From assembly GCF_014635585.1 (NCBI RefSeq), contig NZ_BMDC01000002.1:186001-250000 (forward strand): DNA of 64,000 bases, written 5' to 3'. A program made the translations under genes and the position numbers. The notes beneath the pieces were generated by a model. The model saw nothing but the letters and a program-made list of their open reading frames with translations. It made no database searches and was not told the DNA's origin. The DNA comes from Rothia aerolata (lineage in GTDB: Bacteria; Actinomycetota; Actinomycetes; Actinomycetales; Micrococcaceae). Of the stretch, positions 1-8,291 are shown piece after piece (the first letter of the stretch is position 1; each line of letters starts with the position of its first letter).

Positions 1-836
1 ACAACCCGGCCAATGTGATCTACCATCACGCCCATGCGCACCATGCGGTTAACCGCGCCGTACATACCCGAGGCTGCGGTACCCACAAAAAACGCCACGC
101 AGATCACGTCTACCCATTCGAGAATTGCCTCGATCACGGCAGAGAAACCGCGGGCGGAACTGAAGCCCCAGAAGGTACGGGCGGTCTCGGCCGGGGCGGC
201 ATTCTCTGCCACGGTATCAGGGCCGGAAGGCATGTGCTTTTTGACCATCAGCACCGTGACCACGGTGACGACGATTACCGGAACCGACCAGGCCATAGCC
301 AGCGAAACAATATCCCCGGCAAAGGCGATGACCAGCAGGATAGCCAGAATCCGCAGGGTAGGTAGAAGCACGTTCTGCATGGCGGTAAAGGTGACCACGC
401 GGTTGAGACCGCGGAGCACACCGAAGCTGACAGTCATCACCGCCGCAGCAATCAGAAAGGGCGCTGCGGCCTTGACGGCGGTGCGGTACTGGTCGGAGAG
501 GTCCGGCGATAGTGCGGGCAGGGCATAGATCAGGGCCACCAAGGTGAGAGCTACTGAAAAACACAGCGCCGGAATCAGCGCAAATCGAATCAGCTGCTTG
601 ATGGCAGAGTAGCGACCGAGAGCGCGCTGGGCCGAGATGGTGCGCACTAGGCCGGTGTCTGCTCCAAAGACCGAGAGCGAGGTGCCGATGGCAAAAAGAG
701 CCATCACTTGAAAGAACTCACCGGAAGTCTCTTTGCCCATCGCGTTGGTGACCAGCAGGGTTGCCAAAAAAGCAGCGGCTGCGCCGTAGATGACAAAGAC
801 CGATGAAATGGCTCCGCTTTTAGCCAGAGATGGCAT
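1..836 (-). CDS. Polysaccharide flippase (Wzx/MATE-like), 3' part beyond window
   Basis: An open frame runs from an ATG at 836 to the window edge with no stop (about 278 residues, C-terminus missing). The visible part is strongly hydrophobic with several membrane segments, an early conserved-looking stretch 'MGKETSGEFFQVMALF', and a cytoplasmic loop before 'FWGFSSARGFSAVIEAILEW'. This pattern of two halves each beginning with an amphipathic/membrane pair is typical of oligosaccharide flippases of the Wzx/MurJ superfamily, which move undecaprenyl-linked sugar units across the membrane. Its ATG directly follows the stop of the O-antigen ligase-like gene (TAAATG), so it is the next gene of the same polysaccharide operon. 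Substrate unknown. It could also be a MurJ-like lipid II flippase, but the operon context favours a surface polysaccharide. Confidence 0.8.
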   Translation of the reverse strand, partial: MPSLAKSGAISSVFVIYGAAAAFLATLLVTNAMGKETSGEFFQVMALFAIGTSLSVFGADTGLVRTISAQRALGRYSAIKQLIRFALIPALCFSVALTLVALIYALPALSPDLSDQYRTAVKAAAPFLIAAAVMTVSFGVLRGLNRVVTFTAMQNVLLPTLRILAILLVIAFAGDIVSLAMAWSVPVIVVTVVTVLMVKKHMPSGPDTVAENAAPAETARTFWGFSSARGFSAVIEAILEWVDVICVAFFVGTAASGMYGAVNRMVRMGVMVDHIGRV

Positions 837-2135
837 TTAGAGACCCTCCCTATAGGTTGTTGAGCGCATCAGCAATGCCAAACACAGCATCATTGAAGCC
901 ATTTGCATGCTGTCAAAACTGTAGATAACGAAGATGCAGGCTGCCGCTACCGGTACAGAGTGAATCCAGTAACCCGCATCTGAGTTCAGCGAGGCGATGG
1001 TGAAAATTGAAGACCACATAAAGGCGATAAACAGGCCCAGCCCCACCAGGCCAAAGCAGAACATCAAAGCCCAGAGGTAGCCCTGGGTACCCATGGAGAT
1101 ACCCGCTTCAGGGTCGGGCCGGGCGGTGCCGTAGCCAACCAGCGGTGACTTGAGCACAGCTTCCCAGGTATGTTCGTAGAGCATAGACCGGGTTCCGGTG
1201 GAATCTGAGTATTCCTGCCGCCCCAGAATCTGGGCCACCGCTCCGGTAGCTACCAGGGTGATTCCCACCAGAAGCATGGAGAGAAGGGCATAGAAAGCCA
1301 ACTTGAGGTTACCGTTGAGCACCTGCCGGAAAATCACGTAGACCACGCTGATAGTGAGGCCAATAAACATACCGCGGTTAGAGGTTGCAATAGCGGGCAC
1401 AGCACCGGCCAGAATGGAAAGCGCCAAAATAACTTTGGTGCGCTTCCGATCTGAGGCAGAAATCATGGCCAGAACAATCGGGGTCAGAAGCGCAAAGGCC
1501 AGACCCCAGGAATTAGCGTAGGGGAAGGGCGCTGCCGGGCGAATGTAGGGCTCGGGTGCTCCCCAGGGCTCCTGTACCTCAGCCAGCGGCGGAAGAACAT
1601 AGTCTTTGACCAGAGGGTTCTGTAGCATACCGCCGGGAATCAGAAAACTCATGGGTGTGGTCACCCTGAAATCCGGGAAGAAAATGGCAAACCAGCCCAA
1701 AATGACCACGGTGTACCAGAGAGCCACTAGTCCACCCAGCAGTGCCTGCGGAGTAATGCGCTCGCGGGCATTGAAGTAGTAAACGCTGTAGACACAGGCG
1801 TTAAAAATAACCAAAAACCTGATACCCCAGGCGAGAATATCGCTGCCGCCGCGCAGAGAAACGGTGCACACCACGCACCAGATGATTAGCGCAATCCAAA
1901 TCCAATGGGTTTTGAATATCAGAATGTTTTTGCGAACACCCATGTAGAAGAGCATGACGATAGACAGCAGCGTGGGCGCAAACTGACCCATCCCCAGCAC
2001 CCAAATCAGAGGGTAGCCATAGAAAAGGGTAAAGAGGGGCCAGGCGGGCAAGACACGCTGTTGACGCGCCAGGTCTTCATCGGATCCCTCTGCATACCGA
2101 TGAACCTGGCGCGGCTCGAAAAGTGAGAGTGCCAT
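837..2135 (-). CDS. O-antigen ligase/polymerase-like membrane protein
   Basis: 432 residues with about 10-12 hydrophobic segments and one larger extracytoplasmic loop (roughly residues 165-205, rich in Pro, Gly and charged residues, 'GGMLQNPLVKDYVLPPLAEV'), followed by 'PYANSWGLAFALLTPIVL' and an 'RGMFIGL' stretch. This is the usual layout of the WaaL/Wzy (O-antigen ligase and polymerase) superfamily, which joins lipid-linked glycan units on the outer face of the membrane. In a Gram-positive cell it would polymerise or transfer a capsular or wall polysaccharide. The gene lies 13 bases downstream of the glycosyltransferase stop and its stop abuts the flippase ATG, so it is translated within one operon. 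Polymerase versus ligase cannot be told from sequence alone. Confidence 0.82.
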   Translation of the reverse strand: MALSLFEPRQVHRYAEGSDEDLARQQRVLPAWPLFTLFYGYPLIWVLGMGQFAPTLLSIVMLFYMGVRKNILIFKTHWIWIALIIWCVVCTVSLRGGSDILAWGIRFLVIFNACVYSVYYFNARERITPQALLGGLVALWYTVVILGWFAIFFPDFRVTTPMSFLIPGGMLQNPLVKDYVLPPLAEVQEPWGAPEPYIRPAAPFPYANSWGLAFALLTPIVLAMISASDRKRTKVILALSILAGAVPAIATSNRGMFIGLTISVVYVIFRQVLNGNLKLAFYALLSMLLVGITLVATGAVAQILGRQEYSDSTGTRSMLYEHTWEAVLKSPLVGYGTARPDPEAGISMGTQGYLWALMFCFGLVGLGLFIAFMWSSIFTIASLNSDAGYWIHSVPVAAACIFVIYSFDSMQMASMMLCLALLMRSTTYREGL

Positions 2136-2148
2136 GCGGTCGATTCCC

Positions 2149-3072
2149 CTAAAGACCGCGGCCGGTTTTGTTGACGAGTTCCAGAAGGGTCTGAGGCTTA
2201 ATAAGTCCCGTAGAGACCACTAGGGCAGCCCAGGCACGCAGCTGCTTGGGGTCGCGGGTCAAAGCCGAACGGGCGTAGGCAAAGGCATCTTTTCTATTGC
2301 CAAGGGCCGCATGGGCAAAGGCAATCTGACCGGCAATGCGAGCCAGGCCCTTGGGCTGGCGCTCGAACTCGGGGAACTTCTGCAGAATGTAGGTGAGGCC
2401 ACCTGCCATTGACTCCCAGTGCCCCGAGAAGAAGGAGGGGCGGTCCCAGAGAATCAGCGCACCGGGCTCGGTCACCGAGAAGATATCGCCCAGTCGCGCT
2501 GCGCGCAGGGCGAGGTCGTAGTCTTCGCCATAGGCGGCAGGGAGATCCTCGTCTACCGGGCCAATGCGGTTGGTATCCACCAGATCCGCTCGCTTAAAGA
2601 GGGTGGTGCTGGGGTGAATCTGGAACTGGCGGGAGACCAGCAGATCTTCAAAAGTTACCCGTTCGGGGCCGCTTCGCACCACGTCTTTACCGTCGGTGCG
2701 CACTTTAATCCAGGAGGAGATAGCAATGGCTTCGGGGTGCTTTTCCCACAGGGCCAGCTGGGCCGAAAGACGTTGGGGATACCAAAAATCGTCGTCATCA
2801 CAGAAGCCGATGAGCTCGCCGCTAGCCAAATCTAGACCGGTGTTGCGGCCGCCTGCCAGACCCTTCGAGTGGTGGTTGACGGCGGTGACCAGCGAGCGGT
2901 TCTGGGGTACGGTGAGGTCGCTGAGATCATCAATCTCTACGTAGTCAAAGACCACCACAACTTCCAGGTGGCCGGGGTAGTCCTGGTCAAACATAGCCTG
3001 CACGGTTTTGCGCAGCATTTCGGGGCGTTTACCGGCGGTTGCGATCAGAGCAGAAATCTTAGGAATAGACAT
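2149..3072 (-). CDS. Family 2 glycosyltransferase
   Basis: 307 residues. The N-terminus 'ISALIATAGKRPEMLRKTV' is a GT-A nucleotide-sugar fold start, followed by 'GGRNTGLDLASGELIGFCDDDD' where the DDD cluster (about residues 92-95) is the metal/UDP-sugar binding motif, and a later 'EDYDLALRAARLG', a typical acceptor-side ED motif. The last 80 residues are helical with TPR-like character. No membrane segments: a cytoplasmic enzyme adding a sugar to a lipid-linked acceptor. Its ATG directly follows the stop of the CDP-alcohol phosphotransferase (TAAATG). Sugar donor and acceptor cannot be read from the sequence. Confidence 0.88.
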   Translation of the reverse strand: MSIPKISALIATAGKRPEMLRKTVQAMFDQDYPGHLEVVVVFDYVEIDDLSDLTVPQNRSLVTAVNHHSKGLAGGRNTGLDLASGELIGFCDDDDFWYPQRLSAQLALWEKHPEAIAISSWIKVRTDGKDVVRSGPERVTFEDLLVSRQFQIHPSTTLFKRADLVDTNRIGPVDEDLPAAYGEDYDLALRAARLGDIFSVTEPGALILWDRPSFFSGHWESMAGGLTYILQKFPEFERQPKGLARIAGQIAFAHAALGNRKDAFAYARSALTRDPKQLRAWAALVVSTGLIKPQTLLELVNKTGRGL

Positions 3073-3822
3073 TTAGGCCTCCAGGGGAGTGTTGAGTGAA
3101 ACGTACTTGCGGCGCATAGACATAGCGGTGGTGAGGAAGAAGCCCAGGAAGAGGATTGCGTAGGCAACCAAGAAGCCCCAACCCCAGCCCCAGAGAATGA
3201 AGAGCCAGCAGAAAGTACCGGAATCCATGTGGAGGTTGATAAAAGACCGCAGGGTACCGCCGGCGGGCGGAGCAGCGGTTTTACGGTTATTGCGTAGCTG
3301 CTCGGCAAGAATCTGGCTCATAAAGTAGCCCACGGTCAGCACAGAGAAAGCCAACGGCAGCCACCAGATGACCCAGCCGTTGAGCGGCCAGTGATCTTCA
3401 AAACGCACAAAGCCGATAAAAATAGCCAGGTGCTGGGCCGGGGTGCGAATAGCATCGACCACGTGGTCAAGCCATTCACCGGCGGGAGATGAGGCGCCTG
3501 TCACGCGAGCCACTTGGCCGTCTGCGGAGTCCATGGCGTAGCCGAGGGCGTAGAGGACGGCGACGCCCAGGGCGGTGCCGAAAGTCGGCGGTGCTGTGAC
3601 CAGCAGAATCATGCCTGCAAGGGAGAGGGCGGCGCTGATAGCGGTCACGCCGTTGGGCGTGATGCCGAATTTCACCGCCGCCGCAGCGAAGTAGCGTGCC
3701 AGGCGGCGGTTAACCCAACGGGTATAGGCAGGAACGCCGTGACCGGGTTTCTGGGCAGCCCCCAAAGCTGCCAGCGTATCGCGAAAACCGGTTGGACGAT
3801 TCGAAGTGTGTTGCGAGATCAA
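3073..3822 (-). CDS. CDP-alcohol phosphatidyltransferase family protein
   Basis: 249 residues, about six membrane segments. It contains the complete CDP-alcohol phosphotransferase signature as 'DSADGQVARVTG' followed by 'AGEWLDHVVD' (D-x2-D-G-x2-A-R-x8-G-x3-D-x3-D), so it should be active. The family transfers a phospho-alcohol from a CDP-activated donor to an acceptor such as inositol, glycerol phosphate or a sugar. First gene of the polysaccharide operon, which suggests a role in making a polyol-phosphate link or a lipid anchor for the glycan rather than bulk phospholipid; this is inference. The start is a TTG with only a weak upstream AAGG, so the exact N-terminus is uncertain. Confidence 0.85.
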   Translation of the reverse strand: MISQHTSNRPTGFRDTLAALGAAQKPGHGVPAYTRWVNRRLARYFAAAAVKFGITPNGVTAISAALSLAGMILLVTAPPTFGTALGVAVLYALGYAMDSADGQVARVTGASSPAGEWLDHVVDAIRTPAQHLAIFIGFVRFEDHWPLNGWVIWWLPLAFSVLTVGYFMSQILAEQLRNNRKTAAPPAGGTLRSFINLHMDSGTFCWLFILWGWGWGFLVAYAILFLGFFLTTAMSMRRKYVSLNTPLEA

Positions 3823-3834
3823 AATCTAAAAGAC

Positions 3835-3863
3835 CTTATAAATTTTGCAACGGCGTTTGTAAA
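3835..3863 (-). promoter_or_regulatory. Candidate promoter of the polysaccharide operon
   Basis: On the minus strand, TTTACA (3863-3858) and TATAAG (3840-3835) are separated by exactly 17 bases, a good match to the housekeeping sigma pattern. Transcription would begin about 6 bases before the TTG at 3822, so the message would be nearly leaderless or the true start codon lies further inside. The rest of 3864-4056 shows no gene on either strand. Confidence 0.45.
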
Positions 3864-4056
3864 ACCCCATAAGCCATTGCGCGCGAATAATTGTCTAGAC
3901 CAGTAAATATTTGGTTATTAGTTGGTTGAGCTAAAAGTTTACCGAGGGAAGAAAGAATTATTGAGCAGAAACAGCACAAACTGCTGTTTTGTGGGGCGAT
4001 ATGTGGCCACTATTCCCGCATATCAGGGGAAGATGACCGACACACCAAAGAGGAAA

Positions 4057-4099
4057 GAAGGCTGAATACCGGCAAGGGGCTCGCCGGTATTCAGCCTTC
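4057..4099 (-). terminator. Intrinsic terminator after the fibrinogen-domain gene
   Basis: A perfect 17-bp inverted repeat (4057-4073 with 4083-4099, 9-base loop) lies 15 bases after the stop at 4114. On the minus strand it is followed by a pyrimidine-rich TTTCCTCTTT tract. Confidence 0.85.
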
Positions 4100-4113
4100 T
4101 CTAGAGGCAGCTC

Positions 4114-7110
4114 TTATTTCTGCAGGTCAGCGGAGAGGTCGAAGCTGGCAGAGGCGCCAATACCCCAACGGTCTTGAGCGTGTACTGACAGAGCAATGGT
4201 GTTCTTACCGGCCTGAAGGTCCGATGCGGGAACCTCTACGGTAATCCAGTTGTTCTGGGCGTCTTCATCGCTCTTGATCGACATGGCCAGCGAAGCGGCA
4301 TAGATGGGTCGCGGTGCTGCAACCATGTTGTCTCGGTTGACTTCCTTGCCATTGACGTAGAGCACTGAACCATCGTCTGAACGAACCTTAATCACCAGCT
4401 TGGAGTAGTTCTCGGGCTTGTCAATGGTGACAGACTTGCGCACGTAGATGGAGGCAGGCTGCGTAGTGCCCTCGCCTGGGATTACAGTTTCCACGGGGGC
4501 GGTACCCCAACCCAGCGGAGCCTTACCCTGCTGCCAACCGGTTACAGTGGTGTCGGTGTTCTTCCAGTCAGCGGGAGTGGTAAAGGCGTTGACCAGGTAG
4601 TCCCACTGGGAACCGGCGGCGATAATCTCGCCCGACTGATCTTTCTCTTCCTCAGCAACCGGTGCCGGGGTGGGTTCCTCGGCAGGTTGAGTGGCCTCCT
4701 CCGCAGGCTGAGTGGCTTCCTCGGTGGGCTCCTGGGTCGGCTCATCGACAGGAGCGGGGGTTTCTTCAGGCGCAGCCGGTGCCGTCGCAACCGGCGTGGT
4801 TTCTGAGTAGTTACCCGCGTTATCTACCGAACGAACGAAGTAGCGGGCACCGTCCTGGTGATCCACCTCGTAGGTGGTCTTACCGCCGGTCACGGTGGCG
4901 ATCACGCGGTCATTACGCAGCACCTGGTAGTCGGTGGCGCCCTTGGTGCCGGAGGTCCAGCTCAGCTGATCCTTTCCGTCTGCGGTAGCTACCTGAAGGT
5001 TGGACGGCGCGGCGGACGGAGTAATATCGCGGGGAGCGTAGCGAGCAAAGCCCACGGTATCTTGCGTACCGCTGGTGCCCAGGGTCTTGGATATGTCGCC
5101 ACCAACCCAGAGAACGCCCTCAGAGTCAACAAAAGATTCCCAGATGCCGTTACCGCGCTGGCCGGTGAGCATGGGGTTGAAATCTTGCAGGAACTTACCG
5201 GTGGTCTCGTCCCAGGCACCTACCATGCGGATTCGGTTAATCTCGTAGGTGGTTGCTTCGGGATTATCGTGGGTGTCTGCGCCCTCGTAGGCCCAGTTCT
5301 CACAGTGGCAGGAACCGTAAATAATACCGTTCTTCTTATCCCGGAAGAGATCCTGGAAATCGCCACCGTTCTTGGTGATTGCCGAGTAGGAACGAGAGAG
5401 GTCGGATTTGTTGTACTGGGCAATCAGGTGCTCAGCACCGCCTGCCCACACGGTCGAGCCTGCGTCCTGAACATCAAACTGGAAACCGGCCCGGTCACCC
5501 TGAGCCGCGCTGTAGTAGGAGAGCTTCCAGTCCCAGGGCATCTTGTTGTAGCCGGTGGTGGTGTTCATGTTGGCAAGTTTCCAGGCGCGTTCGCCGCGGT
5601 TGGTAGAGAAGTAACCAGCCGCATAGACGTTCTCGTTGTCGTCACCGGCGGAGATGCCGTTGACGGTGCCGTTGAACTCGGGGTTCCAGTTCCAGTCAAC
5701 GCTACCGTTGCTCATATTGAAGCGGGCGGCGTTGCGGGAGTATTCAAAAGCGCTTGAGGTGTTTCCCTTGACGTGGGTGAAAGCACCACCGATGTAGAGG
5801 TAGCCGTTGGCTTCTTGGATAGTGCGAACACGGGCAACGTCAGAGGCCAGGCGGTTCTCAACCTTCCAGTCAAAGGTGCGATCAATCTCGCCGGTGACGG
5901 GATCAAGCACCACAAAACCGGTCACATCTTCACCGTTGACCTGGGTGAACTCACCGCCAACGGCCAGCTTGCCGTTGGAGAGTCCCTCAAGAGCCTTGAT
6001 CTGGCCGTTGAATTTGGGCATGAAAGACCGCACCAGCTGGCCGTCTTTGACATTGAAACCGGCCAGGAAACGCTGGTCTACAGTTTCACCGCTGCGGCTC
6101 ACCAGGTTCTTGAAGTCACCGCCGGTGAATACGGTATCGCCCACCTGGGTAATTGCCTGCACCTGGGTGTTCATTTCACCCACGTTGCCGGTACCGGTTT
6201 CTAGAGAAGTGCGCCATTCCATGCGGGAGGAAAAGCTGCTGGGTAGCGCTCGCTGCTGTTCTGCCCCCAGACCGGTATCTGCGATGGTTTCAAAACCGGC
6301 GTTGTCCTGGGTCAGCTTGGGGCGGGCGTAGAGCTGGGTAAAGGCCATCGCGGTGTTGCCGGTCTTCGACCACAGGTGGGTGGTGGGGGTATTGGAGCCC
6401 CGCACGTAGTAGCCGAAGGTGAAGCCGTTGAGCCAGTTGGTGTCGCGGTTGGCCTTGAAGACCAGAGCGTTATAGCGGTTATCCCAGTTACCAACAGAGC
6501 CTTTACTGGTGGCGTAGTTGGTGTCCAAGCCTAGACCGGGAGGATTATCGAAGCGAATGTCACTCCACTGGGCGAACGCTGCCAGTGCCCAGGTCCAGTT
6601 CTGCTGGTTCATGCGCTTGGCATAGGCGTTCTGCCACTGGGTGCCCTCGGCATTGGTGGCGCGCTTGAACAGCAGACCGTCCTCCAGATCGCTGGGGGAC
6701 TGACCGCCCATCAGGGCGTCAACAGTCTTTGAGTCCAGCTGAACAGGTGAGAAGGCATCGGTGCCGTCTGGGTTGTTAGCCAGGTCAGCGGGGTTACCTT
6801 TGCCCTGATAGTCCTCGGTCCAGCCTTCGCGGCCGCGGCCGAGCATAACCCAGCCACCGCCGTCGGTCTCTTGGTCGCAGTAGAACCGCGCGGGTGCTTC
6901 CATTTCGGGGGTGAAGAGCCAGTAGGCTCCTGACTTTGATTCGGGGTCGTTCTGCTTAATTTCATAGCAGGACGCCGCTGCCTTATCTGAGCTGGAACCG
7001 TCGGGAGTGTTCTCCGCGGCCTGGGCAAAGGTGGTCGGCAAAAGTGTGACACCGAGGGTCAGGGACGCCGCTGCTGCAATGAGGGGGCGTGTTAGTTTTT
7101 TGATCTTCAT
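4114..7110 (-). CDS. Secreted fibrinogen-domain/beta-propeller protein
   Basis: 998 residues. Signal peptide (residues 1-31, Lys-rich start, hydrophobic core, AQA-A cleavage). Residues about 46-260 look like a fibrinogen C-terminal-like domain: Cys48 and Cys78, then 'DGGGWVMLGRG', matching the GGGW hallmark. Residues about 290-690 contain spaced 'GGDF', 'GGEFTQVNG', 'GGAFTHVKG', 'AAGYF', 'WAGGAE' and 'WVGGDIS' units, as in delta-60-type beta-propellers. A fibronectin III-like module follows (about 695-775), then a Pro/Glu/Thr-rich linker with 'EEATQPA' repeated, then a C-terminal jelly-roll module (about 830-996, 'VRSDDGSVLYVNGKEV'). No LPXTG motif or final anchor, so it is probably released or held non-covalently. 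A role in glycan binding or adhesion is inferred. It is the second gene after a lipoprotein (6-base gap) and next to a polysaccharide operon. Confidence 0.8.
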   Translation of the reverse strand: MKIKKLTRPLIAAAASLTLGVTLLPTTFAQAAENTPDGSSSDKAAASCYEIKQNDPESKSGAYWLFTPEMEAPARFYCDQETDGGGWVMLGRGREGWTEDYQGKGNPADLANNPDGTDAFSPVQLDSKTVDALMGGQSPSDLEDGLLFKRATNAEGTQWQNAYAKRMNQQNWTWALAAFAQWSDIRFDNPPGLGLDTNYATSKGSVGNWDNRYNALVFKANRDTNWLNGFTFGYYVRGSNTPTTHLWSKTGNTAMAFTQLYARPKLTQDNAGFETIADTGLGAEQQRALPSSFSSRMEWRTSLETGTGNVGEMNTQVQAITQVGDTVFTGGDFKNLVSRSGETVDQRFLAGFNVKDGQLVRSFMPKFNGQIKALEGLSNGKLAVGGEFTQVNGEDVTGFVVLDPVTGEIDRTFDWKVENRLASDVARVRTIQEANGYLYIGGAFTHVKGNTSSAFEYSRNAARFNMSNGSVDWNWNPEFNGTVNGISAGDDNENVYAAGYFSTNRGERAWKLANMNTTTGYNKMPWDWKLSYYSAAQGDRAGFQFDVQDAGSTVWAGGAEHLIAQYNKSDLSRSYSAITKNGGDFQDLFRDKKNGIIYGSCHCENWAYEGADTHDNPEATTYEINRIRMVGAWDETTGKFLQDFNPMLTGQRGNGIWESFVDSEGVLWVGGDISKTLGTSGTQDTVGFARYAPRDITPSAAPSNLQVATADGKDQLSWTSGTKGATDYQVLRNDRVIATVTGGKTTYEVDHQDGARYFVRSVDNAGNYSETTPVATAPAAPEETPAPVDEPTQEPTEEATQPAEEATQPAEEPTPAPVAEEEKDQSGEIIAAGSQWDYLVNAFTTPADWKNTDTTVTGWQQGKAPLGWGTAPVETVIPGEGTTQPASIYVRKSVTIDKPENYSKLVIKVRSDDGSVLYVNGKEVNRDNMVAAPRPIYAASLAMSIKSDEDAQNNWITVEVPASDLQAGKNTIALSVHAQDRWGIGASASFDLSADLQK

Positions 7111-7116
7111 GACTTC

Positions 7117-7941
7117 TTAGCAATCGGGGTTATTGGGCATCTCGCGGTAGGCGATCTTCCACGAACCGTTGTCTTCTGTGAGTGTGAAAATGTTCAGGGA
7201 ACGTTTGGGAGTGCTGTCTGAGGTGAGCACGTTGCCGGCGGAATCCTTGATTTTGACGTCGGATGCATCTACGCATACCTCAAGGAGTTTGGCGGGTTTT
7301 CCCTGGAATTCTGTATCGGCTAGCTTGGGTTCGCCCACGAACTTGGCGGAGCCTTCTTGGCTCCAGCCGCTGTTGGCAAACTCAAGGGCTGAGGCGGTGA
7401 ATTCATCTGCTGCCGAGCCAGTTGAAACCTTGTCGATTTCTTCAGCTGACTTATCTGCCAGGGCGATGTTTTCACCGGTAGCAGTGTTCTCTTGAAGCTG
7501 CTCAGCTTCTTCAGCAGAGGGCGCATCGACGGTCTTGGTCTCTACATTCTGTAGAACGTTTTCGAACTGGCCGTAGAGATTCTCAGTGGTCTTGACGTTT
7601 TCTTGGTCAAGGGCCACCTGGCTGGCTTTGACTTCTTCGCCCTGAGACTCAATCTTGCCGGGGTCAGCCTCTGCAGACTGAGAAGAATCATCCTGCGCCT
7701 TCTTTGAAGGGTCGGATGACTGAGCTGACTGCTGATCTTTGGCAGAGGGAGAGGAGTCGGCGGAGGCCTGTGGCTGCCCTTGCTGTTCTGCTGATGCAGA
7801 AGCAGAAGCGGTATCTGATGATTGGTTCTGCGCATCGGTAGAACTATCAGAAGAGCAACCGCTTAAAACGAGCGCGACTGCGAGCATTCCCGTGGCGGTT
7901 ATCCCTGTTAAACGCGCGCGAGAAGTAGAGATGAAAGTCAT
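7117..7941 (-). CDS. Lipoprotein of unknown function
   Basis: 274 residues. The N-terminus has a lipoprotein signal with lipobox 'LSGC' (lipidated Cys29), followed by a long Ser/Gln/Asp/Ala-rich low-complexity spacer (about residues 30-115) that would span the cell wall, then a compact domain of about 150 residues ending 'YREMPNNPDC' with paired cysteines (in 'LEVCVDASD' and the C-terminal residue). I do not recognise the folded domain; it resembles the small sensor-like alpha/beta domains common in actinobacterial lipoproteins. RBS AGGGG precedes the ATG. Its stop is 6 bases before the ATG of the fibrinogen-domain protein, so the two are one operon and may act together at the cell surface. 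Confidence 0.75.
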   Translation of the reverse strand: MTFISTSRARLTGITATGMLAVALVLSGCSSDSSTDAQNQSSDTASASASAEQQGQPQASADSSPSAKDQQSAQSSDPSKKAQDDSSQSAEADPGKIESQGEEVKASQVALDQENVKTTENLYGQFENVLQNVETKTVDAPSAEEAEQLQENTATGENIALADKSAEEIDKVSTGSAADEFTASALEFANSGWSQEGSAKFVGEPKLADTEFQGKPAKLLEVCVDASDVKIKDSAGNVLTSDSTPKRSLNIFTLTEDNGSWKIAYREMPNNPDC

Positions 7942-8291
7942 CTATCCCCTATATGAATTATGCGTTGATTACTGTTTTTGTTTTAGTACACCGGTGCGGA
8001 ATCGGTGGTTTTAAAGAAGTTCCCAGGCTTCCTCAGCTCTTATCTTAGAGCTACACAATCACCCTCGTATGTCCCCCAAAGAGGCGGAAAACGGACTTGT
8101 GGGCTATTCGGTGGTATATGAAGCCTGTGAATAGAGGGGTTATTTCATTTGTCCCCTCTTTTTCTGGGCTTAGAAAGCAACGTATTAACAAAATCTGTTG
8201 CGCAAGCCAGGCTCAGTGCCTGCTGTCTGACCCTGTGCGATAATTGTTCAGCACCTTTTTGACCCAGTTTTGTGGAAAGTAGCCGGTTTTT
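7942..8291. other. 350-base intergenic region between lipoprotein gene and mfd
   Basis: Divergent region holding the promoters of the lipoprotein gene (minus) and mfd (plus). A GATAAT -10-like box lies at 8239-8244, 48 bases before the mfd ATG, without a clear -35. The region also contains a small AGCTCT/AGAGCT palindrome near 8035-8052 and an orphan terminator-like hairpin at 8133-8165 (listed separately). No convincing protein frame. Confidence 0.5.
8133..8165 (+). terminator. Orphan terminator-like hairpin upstream of mfd
   Basis: AGAGGGG (8133-8139) pairs with CCCCTCT (8153-8159) over a 13-base loop and is followed directly by six T residues on the plus strand. There is no plus-strand protein gene upstream, so it may end a small RNA or attenuate mfd. 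Confidence 0.5.

Noticed and set aside
4114-7110. LPXTG sortase anchor in the fibrinogen-domain protein
   Set aside because: C-terminus ends in a folded module with no LPXTG, hydrophobic stretch or positive tail.
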